64,000 nucleotides of DNA from Lindgomyces ingoldianus (taxonomy: Eukaryota > Ascomycota > Dothideomycetes > Pleosporales > Lindgomycetaceae). Position numbers and translations under genes: made by a program. The notes beneath the pieces are model-generated. The model was not told the DNA's origin. It saw nothing but the letters and a program-made list of their open reading frames with translations, and ran no database searches. The stretch is taken from the NCBI RefSeq assembly GCF_010093535.1, contig NW_022985164.1, forward strand, positions 106,826-170,825. The letters are read 5' to 3'. This document shows, piece by piece, positions 1 through 9,712 of the stretch. The stretch's first letter is position 1, and every line of letters begins with the position of its first letter.

Positions 1-476
1 CAATAAGAATGGGTCCCTTGATTGTATGTTTCCCCCTTCACCAGCTGCCCTAATCCTGGAATCTAACGGACACTTTAGCACCACCGTCCTGGCCCCTCTA
101 TCCAGAACCACAACCCCTCGGTCAAGGACGCTATCTACTTGATCCTACCAGTCACGAAAACCTCCCGCGCAAATTCGAAAAGATCGATGATGAGCAAACG
201 ATCGTCGTGCACTCGTCTGGCGCGCTGGAGGTCGCGAAAACTTTCCCATTCCACTTTCGTTCAAGCCCGTGCGCCCATTTTAATGGCAAAGGAGATTTTA
301 TCAATAACTGGTGGTATGAGCCCGTCCAAAATCCCAAGTTCCAGGGAAAGGGGAGGAAGTGGGCGTATCTTCCGTGGACGGAGACGATGGAAGAGACCTG
401 TCGGCCTTTCAAGATCAAATTGAGAAAGGTAGGGGAAGATGTGGAGGTGAGAGGGGACGTAGGCGGAGAGTTGTAG
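1..476 (+). CDS. 3' end of an unrecognised gene (5' truncated by window edge)
   Basis: An exon ends at 23 and another runs 79..476. The intron between them (24..78) has a GTATGT donor, a CTAAC branch site at 63-67 and a TTTAG acceptor. Reading the first exon in frame 2 joins exactly to the long downstream frame, giving about 139 C-terminal residues and a TAG stop. The visible part is basic and aromatic, with a WWYEP segment and PWTE near the end. I do not recognise the family. No signal or membrane segment is visible, but the N-terminus lies outside the window. The other ORFs over this interval are shadows. Confidence 0.6.
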
Positions 477-816
477 GATGGCTGAGGAGGGATTGGTTCA
501 GGTTAGGGATAGGAGGGCTAGTGTAAATAAGGGAATAGTCATAGGGGACAGTGTGGAAGCATAAGAGCTCTCTACGAGGCCCCAGGGGCTGCTAAAAGCT
601 TGACTCTAGAGGCATATGTTCCAAGCCGACCTACAATGATCAGTCTCTCTATTGAAATTACTGTTAAAAGCCAGAACCCGCACTCCTCCAACCACAATAA
701 AATAGTGCCGAAGCAACAAAACTAGTCACCGAAGAAGATTATCCCGAATATAACCTTCCACATCAATTTCTACCTTATACTATCTTCAGGTCAACGAGGC
801 TCACATATCAGAATAG
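477..816. other. 3' intergenic stretch
   Basis: This is the space between the convergent ends of the truncated gene and the aldo/keto reductase gene. I see no coding frame, RNA gene or repeat; it presumably holds both 3' UTRs. Confidence 0.5.
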
Positions 817-1896
817 CTAACGGAAGTATTGCCAAGCATTACCCCGGCACACTTCCCACCCCTTGTTCAGCGCTTCTACCACGTCTTCCGGTAATGGACC
901 TAGCTCAAAGTCTTTCAGATTCTGGCTGAGTTGCTCCTCACTGCTTGCGCCAATAATGACCTTATCCCCAAGCTCTCTCTTCAGTTGCGAATGATGCATC
1001 ATCCACCTCAGCGCACACTCGCTCTCTCTCAGGCCATGCATCGCCGCAGCGGGCCTCAAAATCTCCAACGCGTCAAAGAACTCGTTATGCCAATACCTAG
1101 CCCTGTACATCTGGCCCTGTATATGCTTCGGATCGAAACGACTTCCCTTCTCGATCTCGGAATCCTGTATATCGCGATGGTAGCGGTTTGTCAGGTATCC
1201 GCCAGCCAGGGGATTATAAGCGTAGAACTGTATTCCGTATTTGCGAAGGCAAGGGAAGAGCTCATGCTCTACGGTTCGGTGAAGAGCGTTATATACACCC
1301 TGATAGGCGGATGGTTTAGGATATCCCTCTTTCTCGCAGATCTCACAGATGGCCGCAACTTCCCATGACATGAAGTTACTAAGTCCCCATCTGTTAAACT
1401 TCCCTTCCTTATGTAACTCGTTCACAGACTTTAGGGTGTCTTCAATTTTCACAGTCCTGTCTGGGGAATGTAGATACCATAGGTCCACACTGTTGGTCTT
1501 GAGCGCTTTGAGCGACTCTTCAAGGGCTTGACGCATATCTGCAACCACGAGCTGGGTTTTACGACGTCCCCACATCCCCTGTGTGTTGGGGAAGAACTTC
1601 GTGTCCACGACTAGACCACGTTTCTTCCACCCCATTGCGGCAATATATTCCTCACTGCTACCATCTCCGTAGAAGCGAGAGGTGTCGATCTCAGAATGGC
1701 CATGTTGTTGGAAAGTGTCGACGATGGCATTGGCGATGTTGAGGTCGGAGACGCGGACTTGTTCAATGCCTGAGGTGGTTAGAATAGTATGGTAGCTGAC
1801 GGAGAGGAAACTCATGCCTTCTTTTCCAATGGTCATCGCCCCAAAGGCGATCTCAATTGCAGTGGTTGGCGCCGTCTTTTTGCCCTGAAACTCCAT
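817..1896 (-). CDS. AKR7-type aldo/keto reductase (aflatoxin-aldehyde-reductase family)
   Basis: This is an NADPH-dependent carbonyl reductase of the aldo/keto reductase superfamily, most like AKR7 (aflatoxin B1 aldehyde reductase), and probably cytosolic. The family signatures are present in order: the FGAMTIG start of the barrel, EIDTSRFYG with the catalytic Asp and Tyr, DTKF with the catalytic Lys, WYLHSPD with the active-site His, WGLSNF, YNPLAGG, and a C-terminus ending QYFR as is usual. The open frame is 359 codons, but the segment after GKEGM does not fit the family. It is best read as a 42-nt in-frame intron (1770..1811) with a TTCTAAC branch and CTCAG acceptor, though its donor, GTTTCC, is weak. 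The spliced protein is 345 aa, close to family length. It lies in tandem with the FAD oxidoreductase; the substrate is unknown. Confidence 0.9.
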   Translation of the reverse strand: MEFQGKKTAPTTAIEIAFGAMTIGKEGMSFLSVSYHTILTTSGIEQVRVSDLNIANAIVDTFQQHGHSEIDTSRFYGDGSSEEYIAAMGWKKRGLVVDTKFFPNTQGMWGRRKTQLVVADMRQALEESLKALKTNSVDLWYLHSPDRTVKIEDTLKSVNELHKEGKFNRWGLSNFMSWEVAAICEICEKEGYPKPSAYQGVYNALHRTVEHELFPCLRKYGIQFYAYNPLAGGYLTNRYHRDIQDSEIEKGSRFDPKHIQGQMYRARYWHNEFFDALEILRPAAAMHGLRESECALRWMMHHSQLKRELGDKVIIGASSEEQLSQNLKDFELGPLPEDVVEALNKGWEVCRGNAWQYFR

Positions 1897-2460
1897 ACTG
1901 GATCTTCTAAGATGTCTTCAAGAATTTTTGATCTCAATGCTTAGTTCTTGTTTCGGTACGGCCTGAACACGAGCTACCCCCTCCCTTTAAGTAAATCCCC
2001 ACCTCTGCGCCATCGGCCATTAATCACAATATCGGCGTTTAGAGGAGTTTAAGATGACGACGGCGTTACCCGGAGATACACTTGAAGAAATTGAAACCGG
2101 TTAGATGAGTAAATACGAGATTTCGGATACCCTTGATCTGATGATCTTCCAAAAGTGTGGCCCGGATGCGAGGTGTTGGGGTTGCGGGAGCGTGAACGGA
2201 ATCTTAGCATCGAAGTAGATACCCGATGCGGTTTAGTGTCCATCCTCAGATGCTGCATGTGCTGTGACATCGGAAGGAAGTATTCTATACATTTTCTAGC
2301 GATAGGAGAATTGTGGCACACTGGATGTCCTCACGTTTTTCATCTCCGACAGCTAGCAACCACATTCTCAGATCCAAATGAGTAGCATGCAGAGCGCTAT
2401 TGTAATGCATATAAATTTTTTTCTATGCTCACACCACCCCCTACTTCGGAAATACAATCT
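1897..2460. other. Promoter region of the aldo/keto reductase; no gene seen
   Basis: This is the space between two minus-strand genes. The small frames at 2049-2385 lack family character or codon support, and I leave them out. Confidence 0.45.
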
Positions 2461-4329
2461 TCAACTCTTGATTCCATTCTCTTTTCTCCATGTTAACCTC
2501 TCCTGCTCCACAACACCCGGCCCCTTGTACACACTTCCGTAAAGTCCACTTGCCCAATCGTTCCCCTCCCCCTCCTTCGCCGCCTTCCTTCTATACCACT
2601 TTCCGTACACCAACAAGTAGTATAGTCGAAAACTCAATAGAGCAAACCTATCCCTCTCAAGGTCTTCAGGGTATGTAGCTCCCAAATCCACAGCTGCGGC
2701 GATACCAGAAATGACTGCGGTTTCATGTGCATTGACAAGGGTCCAAGCTGCCGCGAATCTAGTATGTTTTCTTCCTTGGAGGAGCCAAATACCGGGCACT
2801 ACGAATGCGTAATGAGTCCATGAGTGACATAGTTGGTGCCACCAATCTTTCCTGATAATTTTATTCTCATCAATCTCGTCGATGCTCCAGAGGTGTCCAT
2901 CGCGTTGCTTGTTCAGGAAGATAGTCTGGAAGACATGTTTATCGAAGGGAACTTCCGGTGGAAACTGGCTTTGATAATTTGTGCAATCGAAGCACATTTC
3001 AAGCTTGGTACGATCTTGCGGATAAGTCTTGATCATGTACATGGGCTTGAAGAATTTTTCGGCCATCTGAGTTCGATTGGTTTGGTCGACACCAGAGAGT
3101 GTGTTCACAGCTTGGTCGGAATTGTAGAAGTTCTCGTAATTCTTCTTCATATAGTTGCTGTCCCAGTGGGTTACCGTGATATCGTCCGCGAATTTAGCGG
3201 AACCAAGGACGCGCCTTTCGAAGAAGCTCGACGTTGTCTGGAGAATGCGCTTTGCGGTGTCTGCGCTGGAAGCTGTCAATGCCACTGTTGTAACACTCCA
3301 CATGAATGAGACGACTCACAGTACGCATAAAACCAGCTCATCGTAGTGCTCTTCCACCTCTTGGGCACCAGCATCTGCATTACTTTTGGTGTTGTGAGGC
3401 ACCCATGCGCTATTAGGATTGTGCCCATCAGCCGCAGGGGTACGCTTTATAAGTCGAACAGTCACACCGCTGTTATCCCTCTTCACGACCTTCGTTAGCT
3501 CCGTTGACAAACGGACATTGACGCCGTTTGATACCAAACTCGTCTTCCAATGTTCATAAAACGCCCCGAACTTAGGAAAGACAACCATAGGCGGTAAGTT
3601 GCTTGCAACACTAAGATTATCCATGGGGTACCACATCCCATATGTTGGGCTTGTGCAGAGCCTTTCGAGGATAATGCTGGGCACTTCAGGGGTGTAATTC
3701 CCAGTACCTAGAAAAAGAGCAACCATGGGTAAAATAATGGAGTTACAAAATTCGTCGGAGAACCAGAAGATTTTCATCAAGTACTTGATAGGTATCAGTG
3801 CGAAGAAAATCTCGAACCATCGGACGATAGTGAGCATCCTCTTAAATCTCCTGATCTGCTTTTGGTGTTTGGCCAAGAGTTGGGTCGGGAACACATTGGA
3901 CCAGAAGATATCATCTTTGCCAAAAGAAACCTGAGAACTTCAGTCAATCTCCAATTTCCCCTTAATTGGGAAGCAAACTCACCTGAAGCTTTACCGGGTC
4001 TGCATGATGTCCTTGCCTTGCAAACATTGTCATTGTGTGATGAAAGATATAGCTTCCACCCTGAACGCCTTGATTCATCCAACTAGCCCCATGACGTTCT
4101 TTATCAATTGGGATTGAGAAAGCCTGTCCGCCACAATAGTCGACAGCGTCAATGAGAGTAACGTCAAATTTGTCCAGGTGCTCAGCAAGGTGGTGAGCAC
4201 ATGACATGCCTGTAGTTATGTCAGCACCACTCTCCGTCAACGTTTCCACTGCCTCTGACCTGCAGCTCCAGCTCCGACAACCAGCACTCTCTTCCTCTCC
4301 GGCCTGGTCTTCCTGTTCGTGGCGGCCAT
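2461..4329 (-). CDS. FAD-dependent oxidoreductase, COG2907 / amine-oxidase-like superfamily
   Basis: A predicted NAD/FAD-binding oxidoreductase encoded by four exons: 4260..4329, 3983..4209, 3320..3930 and 2461..3265 (570 aa). All introns have clear signals: 4210..4259 (GTCAGA donor), 3931..3982 (GTGAGT donor, TGACTGA branch) and 3266..3319 (GTGAGT donor, TTGACA branch). Joining exons 1 and 2 builds the dinucleotide-binding motif VLVVGAGAAG at about residues 15-24, which supports the model. The FAD adenosine region follows (VTLIDAVDYCGGQAF). Further on, the YDELVLCVLADTAKRIL segment and the VNAHETAVISG region match the layout of the COG2907 family. The basic N-terminal tail (NRKTRPERKR) precedes the Rossmann fold. 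Substrate and pathway cannot be read from sequence. Its tandem position with an aldo/keto reductase hints at a small redox module, but this is only inference. Confidence 0.82.
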
Positions 4330-6446
4330 GTTAGTAATCGAAAGAATGGGCTTCGACGAGTGCTGCACGAGGAATTAAAAGGAGGGAGGAATTTTTCAGG
4401 AGTGAGTCAAGCCTGCAACGGTTATATTTGTTTTCAGGCGCCATCGCCGTGGATGGTAGATTGACGAGGGACTGCGTCATGATGAGACAAAATAGGGTTG
4501 GTAGATCTGGAACGCACACGTCCAGCATGACGATCGCGAGATTGGCGAGCAAGCTAGACCCATTCGGGCCTCACTCCACTATTGACAGTGAAATCCAAAT
4601 TGCTGGTCTAAAATACTGGAAACTATTCTAAGTTGTTAAAGGGCAAAATTATGGAGCATGTTGGAACATACTTAGTGGTGATGGGATTTAGATACTGTAC
4701 ATCCCTCTCAACGTCATCGTCGTCCAATCATCAACGTTGTTCCAGGGTCAATGAAGCTACTAGAATACGCAGCATGATAGTTGTTCATTGCGATGTTACC
4801 GTCCGGAGTTCCAATTTCGAAGAAAATCCTAAGAACCTGTTGCCGCTTCATTCTCGACCTAGTCGTTCGTTACATTCGAGATTTCGACTATGCCTGTCGA
4901 CATTCTATGACCAGTGACCATTGTTGGTTGTAGTGTCGGTGAAGGAACACTAGGCTCCACTACTGTTTTCTGCAGTGCATATGTTTTGTCTATAGCGCCC
5001 GTAATGTAGGCAAATTTTATGACAACTTGGCTCGGGATGTTGTCCATCGGTGCCGACTTTGTTGAGCGGGTCGAATTGAGAATAGTTCACACTGAAGCGT
5101 GTCGAGCAATGTCTTCTAAAGAATTCAGTTAGGTCCTTGTTCGGGTAAGAAAATCTGAAAACGGTGGTATAATTAGCCCAGATTTAGGTGGTAAACCTAG
5201 CTACAACGAGAGCCTTTTCATCCCTTCAAGCGCCTCATCCTGAAAGGTGCCGCACAAGCGAAAGGTCATGATAGGCATCAAATCAGAGGATTTCGAGCAA
5301 GTTAGATAGTATATTTGCACCTCTTTTACGTGCCTGAACAGATTACAAGTGTACTAGGGTATGTGAAGAATACATATATCCATGAAACACCGTTGAAGTA
5401 GCGTAATTTATTACCCTAGCAATACATTGGATGCTTTTGCATGCGGAGGCCATGGAATCCTCCCTCAACGCTAGGATCTGGTTTATGCCATCTGATTAGT
5501 AGAGTGGCTTGTCATCTAATAAACAAATTTTGTTATCGACTTTCTGGCAGAGACAATTGTGCGTGACAACACGGCAAGCAAAATAATAGTACACGTGTAA
5601 TAAAGTTAATCCTCGGGTTTCCTTGGGGAGGGTAAATGTTCAAGACAGAGGTGGGGAGGTTGTAAGCTTCGTAGGTGGTGCAGCGGAAGTGTGTTGTATT
5701 TTTGTTGTATTGATGATGGAACCTCTAGGGCAGTCATGGTACAGGCACGAGTAGATAGTAGCTTGGCCTGGTTACAGGATTCGAATACCATATATACCTG
5801 CTAAACAAAGCATCAACTGGATGGTCTTTGGTTCCATGCAGCCTAAGTTGATGGAAATGTCCGTCATCACAAGAGCGAAGATCGACATAACAGAGATTAG
5901 TTTATGTCAGATCCATGTCCATCATTGGCTGTTGAAATGTGAGTCTGAATGCAGCATGGGGGGATCAGGGCGAATGACGGTCAGCTGACAGTACTTTGTA
6001 AGCTTCACTTGCACGTCATTCTAGCAGACCTCGAAAACTTCTCTGGCAGCGAGTAACTGCCTAGGTTTGAAGAAATGAGGTGGACTGGCACTGGAGGCGC
6101 GAAAAGAGTGAGACTGAAATTGGTTAGGTTAAGAGCGGTAGAACTCAAATGCCCAAATTTCAGCTGAAAGGTGTCTACTTATACGATCGTGGGTGTTAGT
6201 AGAATGCACTCTACCATATTTTAGCTCTTGAGTAGTAGACTTAAAGTGTTGGAACTCTTACCAGCCAGCTATCACTCAAACTGCTAAAGTTTCAGGTAAT
6301 TGAAACACTTTTGTCCGAACGGATAATCACCAACGCAGGATTCGCACTGGCCTAGTGTAAGAAATATCCGGCTAGCAGACCCCATTTCTTCTTGTCCATA
6401 TCTAGAGCAGACGCAGGAAATCGCTAGGAACAACGACAACATTCTA
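4330..6446. other. Gene-poor stretch of about 2.1 kb
   Basis: I see only short frames (60-95 codons) with no family resemblance, no splice-supported extension and no tRNA-like cloverleaf. The part next to 4330 is the promoter of the FAD oxidoreductase. Two short frames on the minus strand (4859-5047, 5606-5791) are judged random. Confidence 0.5.
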
Positions 6447-7492
6447 CTAAGTCTGACTTGGATGAACCCAAGGTTTCCCCACCACGCTTATACCCAGCCC
6501 TCTATTCCTCAACTCACTCTCCATCATTTTCAGATTCACTGCCCAGTCCGGACTGCCTATCGTCACCTCCACGGTCCAATCACCCACCTTCAGGCCTTTC
6601 AATGGCTCGAACACACTAACAAGTCCAAGGGGCGATACATTCGCAGGATAGAATCCTGCCCGCCGGACGTCGATCCTGAGTTGACGTAATTTGGTCATAG
6701 CGAGCAAAGCTTTGCAGCCTGATTCCCAGGCTACTTCCGCGCCGGGATAGGCGATGTAGGAGCTTTTCCCTCTCAGAGGTTGATTTTCGTATTGATGCGG
6801 CTCAAAGAAATGGGAGAGATGGACTGAGCGAATAGAGGCGAAGCGTTTGGGGCGGATTGTGGTTTGAAAGAACGTCAGGTTCCAGATGTGGGGGAAGAGA
6901 AAAGTGTTTGAAGTGTAGAGCACGTCAATCGCCTCAGAGTAGCTGATTCTCCAGTTAGTGTGGTTGCTTTTAAGGGAAGAAAAGACAGGCGTAAGACTCA
7001 CATTTGGCGACATGTCAAGAGCAGGTTTAGCAGACTCATCTCTGCTAACTGTAGATCCTTCTTGAAAGGCTCCACTTGATCTCGCACATGGCGTTTATAT
7101 AGCACTCCATCTACCTTGGGACAATCTTTACACATCTCACCAGCGCAGGCAGAATAGCCCATCTTCCCCTGTTTGCGCAGGATATGCAAATCCTGTCTTC
7201 CGACTGCGTACTCCCAGATTCTCAGACGAATCTCTGCAGGGAGTCGATTCAGCAACAAACAATCTGGTTGTGTAGACTGTGGTTGAGGCCCTTCATGGTA
7301 ATGACCAGTCCTGACCCTCTTGGAACGCCGTGTGATCGGAGGGGGCGGCGAAAGCTCACGGAATCTCCGCTTGGAAAGAGGTTTGGGTTTTTGAGCTTCA
7401 TATCGAGCCTTAGTGATCTTGAGATACTGGTCAACGCGCATGCGACAGCGACACATTTCGTTCAGGGTAATTGCACAGCTGTCACAATACAA
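6447..7492 (-). CDS. DUF7730-type protein (F-box-like LPAEIR motif)
   Basis: A two-exon gene with exons 7002..7492 and 6447..6942 (328 aa). The intron 6943..7001 has a GTGAGT donor, a CTAAC branch and an AATCAG acceptor. Splicing there produces the hallmark LLLTCRQIYSEAIDVLY, typical of fungal DUF7730 proteins. Upstream is LLNRLPAEIRLRIWEYAVG (around residues 80-98), the F-box-like helical start seen in this family. The N-terminal part has a CxxC-like cluster (YCDSCAITLNEMCRCRM) and a basic proline-rich linker. The molecular role of the family is unknown. A nearer acceptor (GGAG at 6946) would also keep the frame but gives a poorer family match. Confidence 0.8.
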
Positions 7493-8221
7493 GAAAAGAC
7501 TCGCAGAGACTAATCTGTAGGGGAGAAAGGTAGGGTAAGCGAGCCCCAGAACTGAGCAATAATGGGAGACGAGAGAATTATAAATATCGCACAGTTACGA
7601 GTTCACAAGGCAGACTGCTGCCTAAACGAACTTGTAGACGAAGGCTGAGTGGCGTAGCACACAGAGAGAAAAGGAAGTTTAGAAGGAGGGGTAGTTAGCG
7701 CGAAGCAGAACATCCCACTTAGGGTCGCACAATTACACGGATGAGTCACCATCATACAAACATTATTCTCCCCTTCACCACCAGAAATAACATTGATGTC
7801 GTCTAATGGCATTTAGCGGCGAACGATGCACGTGCACGTGCAGACTTGGGCTGTACTGGAATTTAGAAAGACTGAGTTAGGGCAGCTGCAGTCGGCATGA
7901 TATCCTACCATCTCGTTCTCGTGCCCAAAAGGCTACAAGAGAAGGTAGGGATACACTGATATGTTTTAATTTGTTGGAGGGGTTCGGATAAATGTTTATG
8001 AAATACATCGGTCTGTCCTTGTCGTACACTTTCTTTCAAGGTTAAGGGGTATGATCTGAACGATAAAGAAAGGAACTTCTACTACTGGTAGTCTTCATCG
8101 GAGAAATGTATCGATCCCACGCTCCTGTGAACTAAGCCTTTCGAGTCATTATTAAGACAACCCATTAAACGCCGTGAGGTCCTAAGATGCGAGCCCTTCC
8201 CTTGACCAAAGCAGGCTATTT
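7493..8221. other. Intergenic stretch between two minus-strand genes
   Basis: It holds the promoter of the DUF7730 gene and the 3' flank of the EF-hand gene. A 69-codon minus-strand frame at 7603-7812 has no support. A GCACGTGCACGTGC run near 7828-7842 contains overlapping CACGTG E-box palindromes, a possible bHLH-type site. Confidence 0.45.
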
Positions 8222-9208
8222 TTATGACTGCGTGGCAGCGCCAGCTCCATTCTCGCCCCCGTTTCCACCACCAGCTACGCTGGTGACAAATTCCTGGTAT
8301 CGAAACACCTCGCCTCTTCCGAGACCCTTACCGCCCTTGCCGAATGCTCTCCTCCCGCTGAAGCCTTCAACCACCATGTCAATTTCCCTTTCAGTTAACT
8401 TTCTCTCCCCAGATTCTGGTGCCGTGTGCAGTAAAGCATCTTTCAGCTCACCTAGGTCAATCTGGCCGTCGTCCCCATCATCGAAAGCTTCAAATGCAGC
8501 GTTTAGCTCGCTTGGATGTGAGAGTCCCACTAATAGGTCCGACAGCGTGCTCAGATATGTCGCCAAGTTGATTGAGTGTGCGCCATTGGGAAAATATGAT
8601 GCGAGTGTCGATGGAGTAGCGCTGAGACCGAGTTGGGAGAGCATATCGGCTACGTCTGCCGAGTTCAGGCTGCCGTTGTTGTCCCGGTCAAGCACACTAA
8701 AGGATTCGCGCATGCTATGTAAGAGTGGAGGAGGGATTTTGGATAGCGCATCACTCGAGCCGGTTCGTGGGGCTGGAGCGGATCGAGGAGCAGGGGGTGG
8801 ATTTAGGGAGGCGCTATCGAATCGCGCGGCAATTGAGGCAGTGTTCGTCGGCCGTACTGTATGCTGTGTAGCGGTTGAGAGATTGCGGGTTGGCGAGGAA
8901 GGTGGTTCAGGTACGGTCGTGGTTCCACGCGTGTTCAGCCATGTAGGTGGGTTGTTTGAGGCGTTGCTAGTAGTGGTCTGGCGGAGAGCGGCTTGGGAAG
9001 GTGTGGCCTCTTTTGGTTTGAGCGGTGAGCTATTTGGCGTTGATGGTCGCAGGGTGGACGGGGAGAGTGCGAGCGGCGAGTTGGGGCGGCGAAAGGGAGA
9101 TGTGCGCGGACTGTTGAACGAGAGCGGGGACGGCTTGTAGGGTGTTGGAGTTGTGGACTGGTGCGAATCAATATTTGGAGTGGTCGAGGTGATACTGCCG
9201 CTTACCAT
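8222..9208 (-). CDS. Myosin regulatory light chain-like EF-hand protein (Rlc1-like)
   Basis: A single-exon gene of 328 aa. The first half is a Ser/Thr/Pro-rich, probably disordered tail. The second half is a calmodulin-superfamily light chain. EF-hand 1 has a full calcium loop (LDRDNNGSLNSADV, around residue 172-183). A second, degenerate hand has FDDGDDGQIDLGELKDAL at about residue 243. The end, FRYQEFVTSVAG, matches the last helix of regulatory light chains. The order and spacing resemble fission yeast Rlc1, which binds the IQ motif of type II myosin at the cytokinetic ring. The long N-terminal extension is an unusual addition. It is divergent with the Afi1/MesA gene, another polarity factor. 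Family assignment is firm at the EF-hand level and moderate for Rlc1. Confidence 0.75.
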   Translation of the reverse strand: MVSGSITSTTPNIDSHQSTTPTPYKPSPLSFNSPRTSPFRRPNSPLALSPSTLRPSTPNSSPLKPKEATPSQAALRQTTTSNASNNPPTWLNTRGTTTVPEPPSSPTRNLSTATQHTVRPTNTASIAARFDSASLNPPPAPRSAPAPRTGSSDALSKIPPPLLHSMRESFSVLDRDNNGSLNSADVADMLSQLGLSATPSTLASYFPNGAHSINLATYLSTLSDLLVGLSHPSELNAAFEAFDDGDDGQIDLGELKDALLHTAPESGERKLTEREIDMVVEGFSGRRAFGKGGKGLGRGEVFRYQEFVTSVAGGGNGGENGAGAATQS

Positions 9209-9712
9209 GCTTGTTTTCGTTTCCTGCGTCGTAAGAGGTTGTTGTCATTAAGATTCAGGCGCAGGTGAATGTTGCGGGGCGGTATGTTTGGCTGGTGTTG
9301 ATGTTCGACCATTGGCGCGGCAACCAACTGCAATCCGGCCAAAACACGGCATCACGTGCACCATAATTAAGCTCGGGAACGCTAGCACCGATATCGATAA
9401 GCGCAGGACCCCTGCCTGCGTCGCACCTCCACAACGTCCACTGTAATGGCGAAGCGCCGCACAAACTTCGTCTGAACACTACAATGTGATCCTTCACAAT
9501 ACAATACCTAGGTAAGCTAGACCGTCCCCCGTTACCCCATTTTCCCTGCCTGCCCAACATCAAATCAAACCAAGTCTCAATCGACCGTCACGTTCCTGAA
9601 ACCACACGTTTCGGAACAAGCCTCCGCCGAGGGGCGGCCCATACTTCACGCCCTCCAGCACATCACCGGCGTGAATGGGTTGAATTTGGAGCGCTGAAGC
9701 AATCACTTCATA
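9209..9712. promoter_or_regulatory. Shared intergenic promoter region between head-to-head genes
   Basis: 504 bp separate the start codons of the EF-hand gene (minus) and the Afi1-like gene (plus). No coding frame with support lies here. Divergent transcription from this interval follows from the gene layout. I do not see a clear TATA box near either start. Confidence 0.5.

Noticed and set aside
8187..9140. 317-codon plus-strand open frame
   Set aside because: It is antisense to the EF-hand gene, whose calcium-loop motifs and codon pattern are clear. The Ser-rich antisense frame is a shadow of GC-biased codons.
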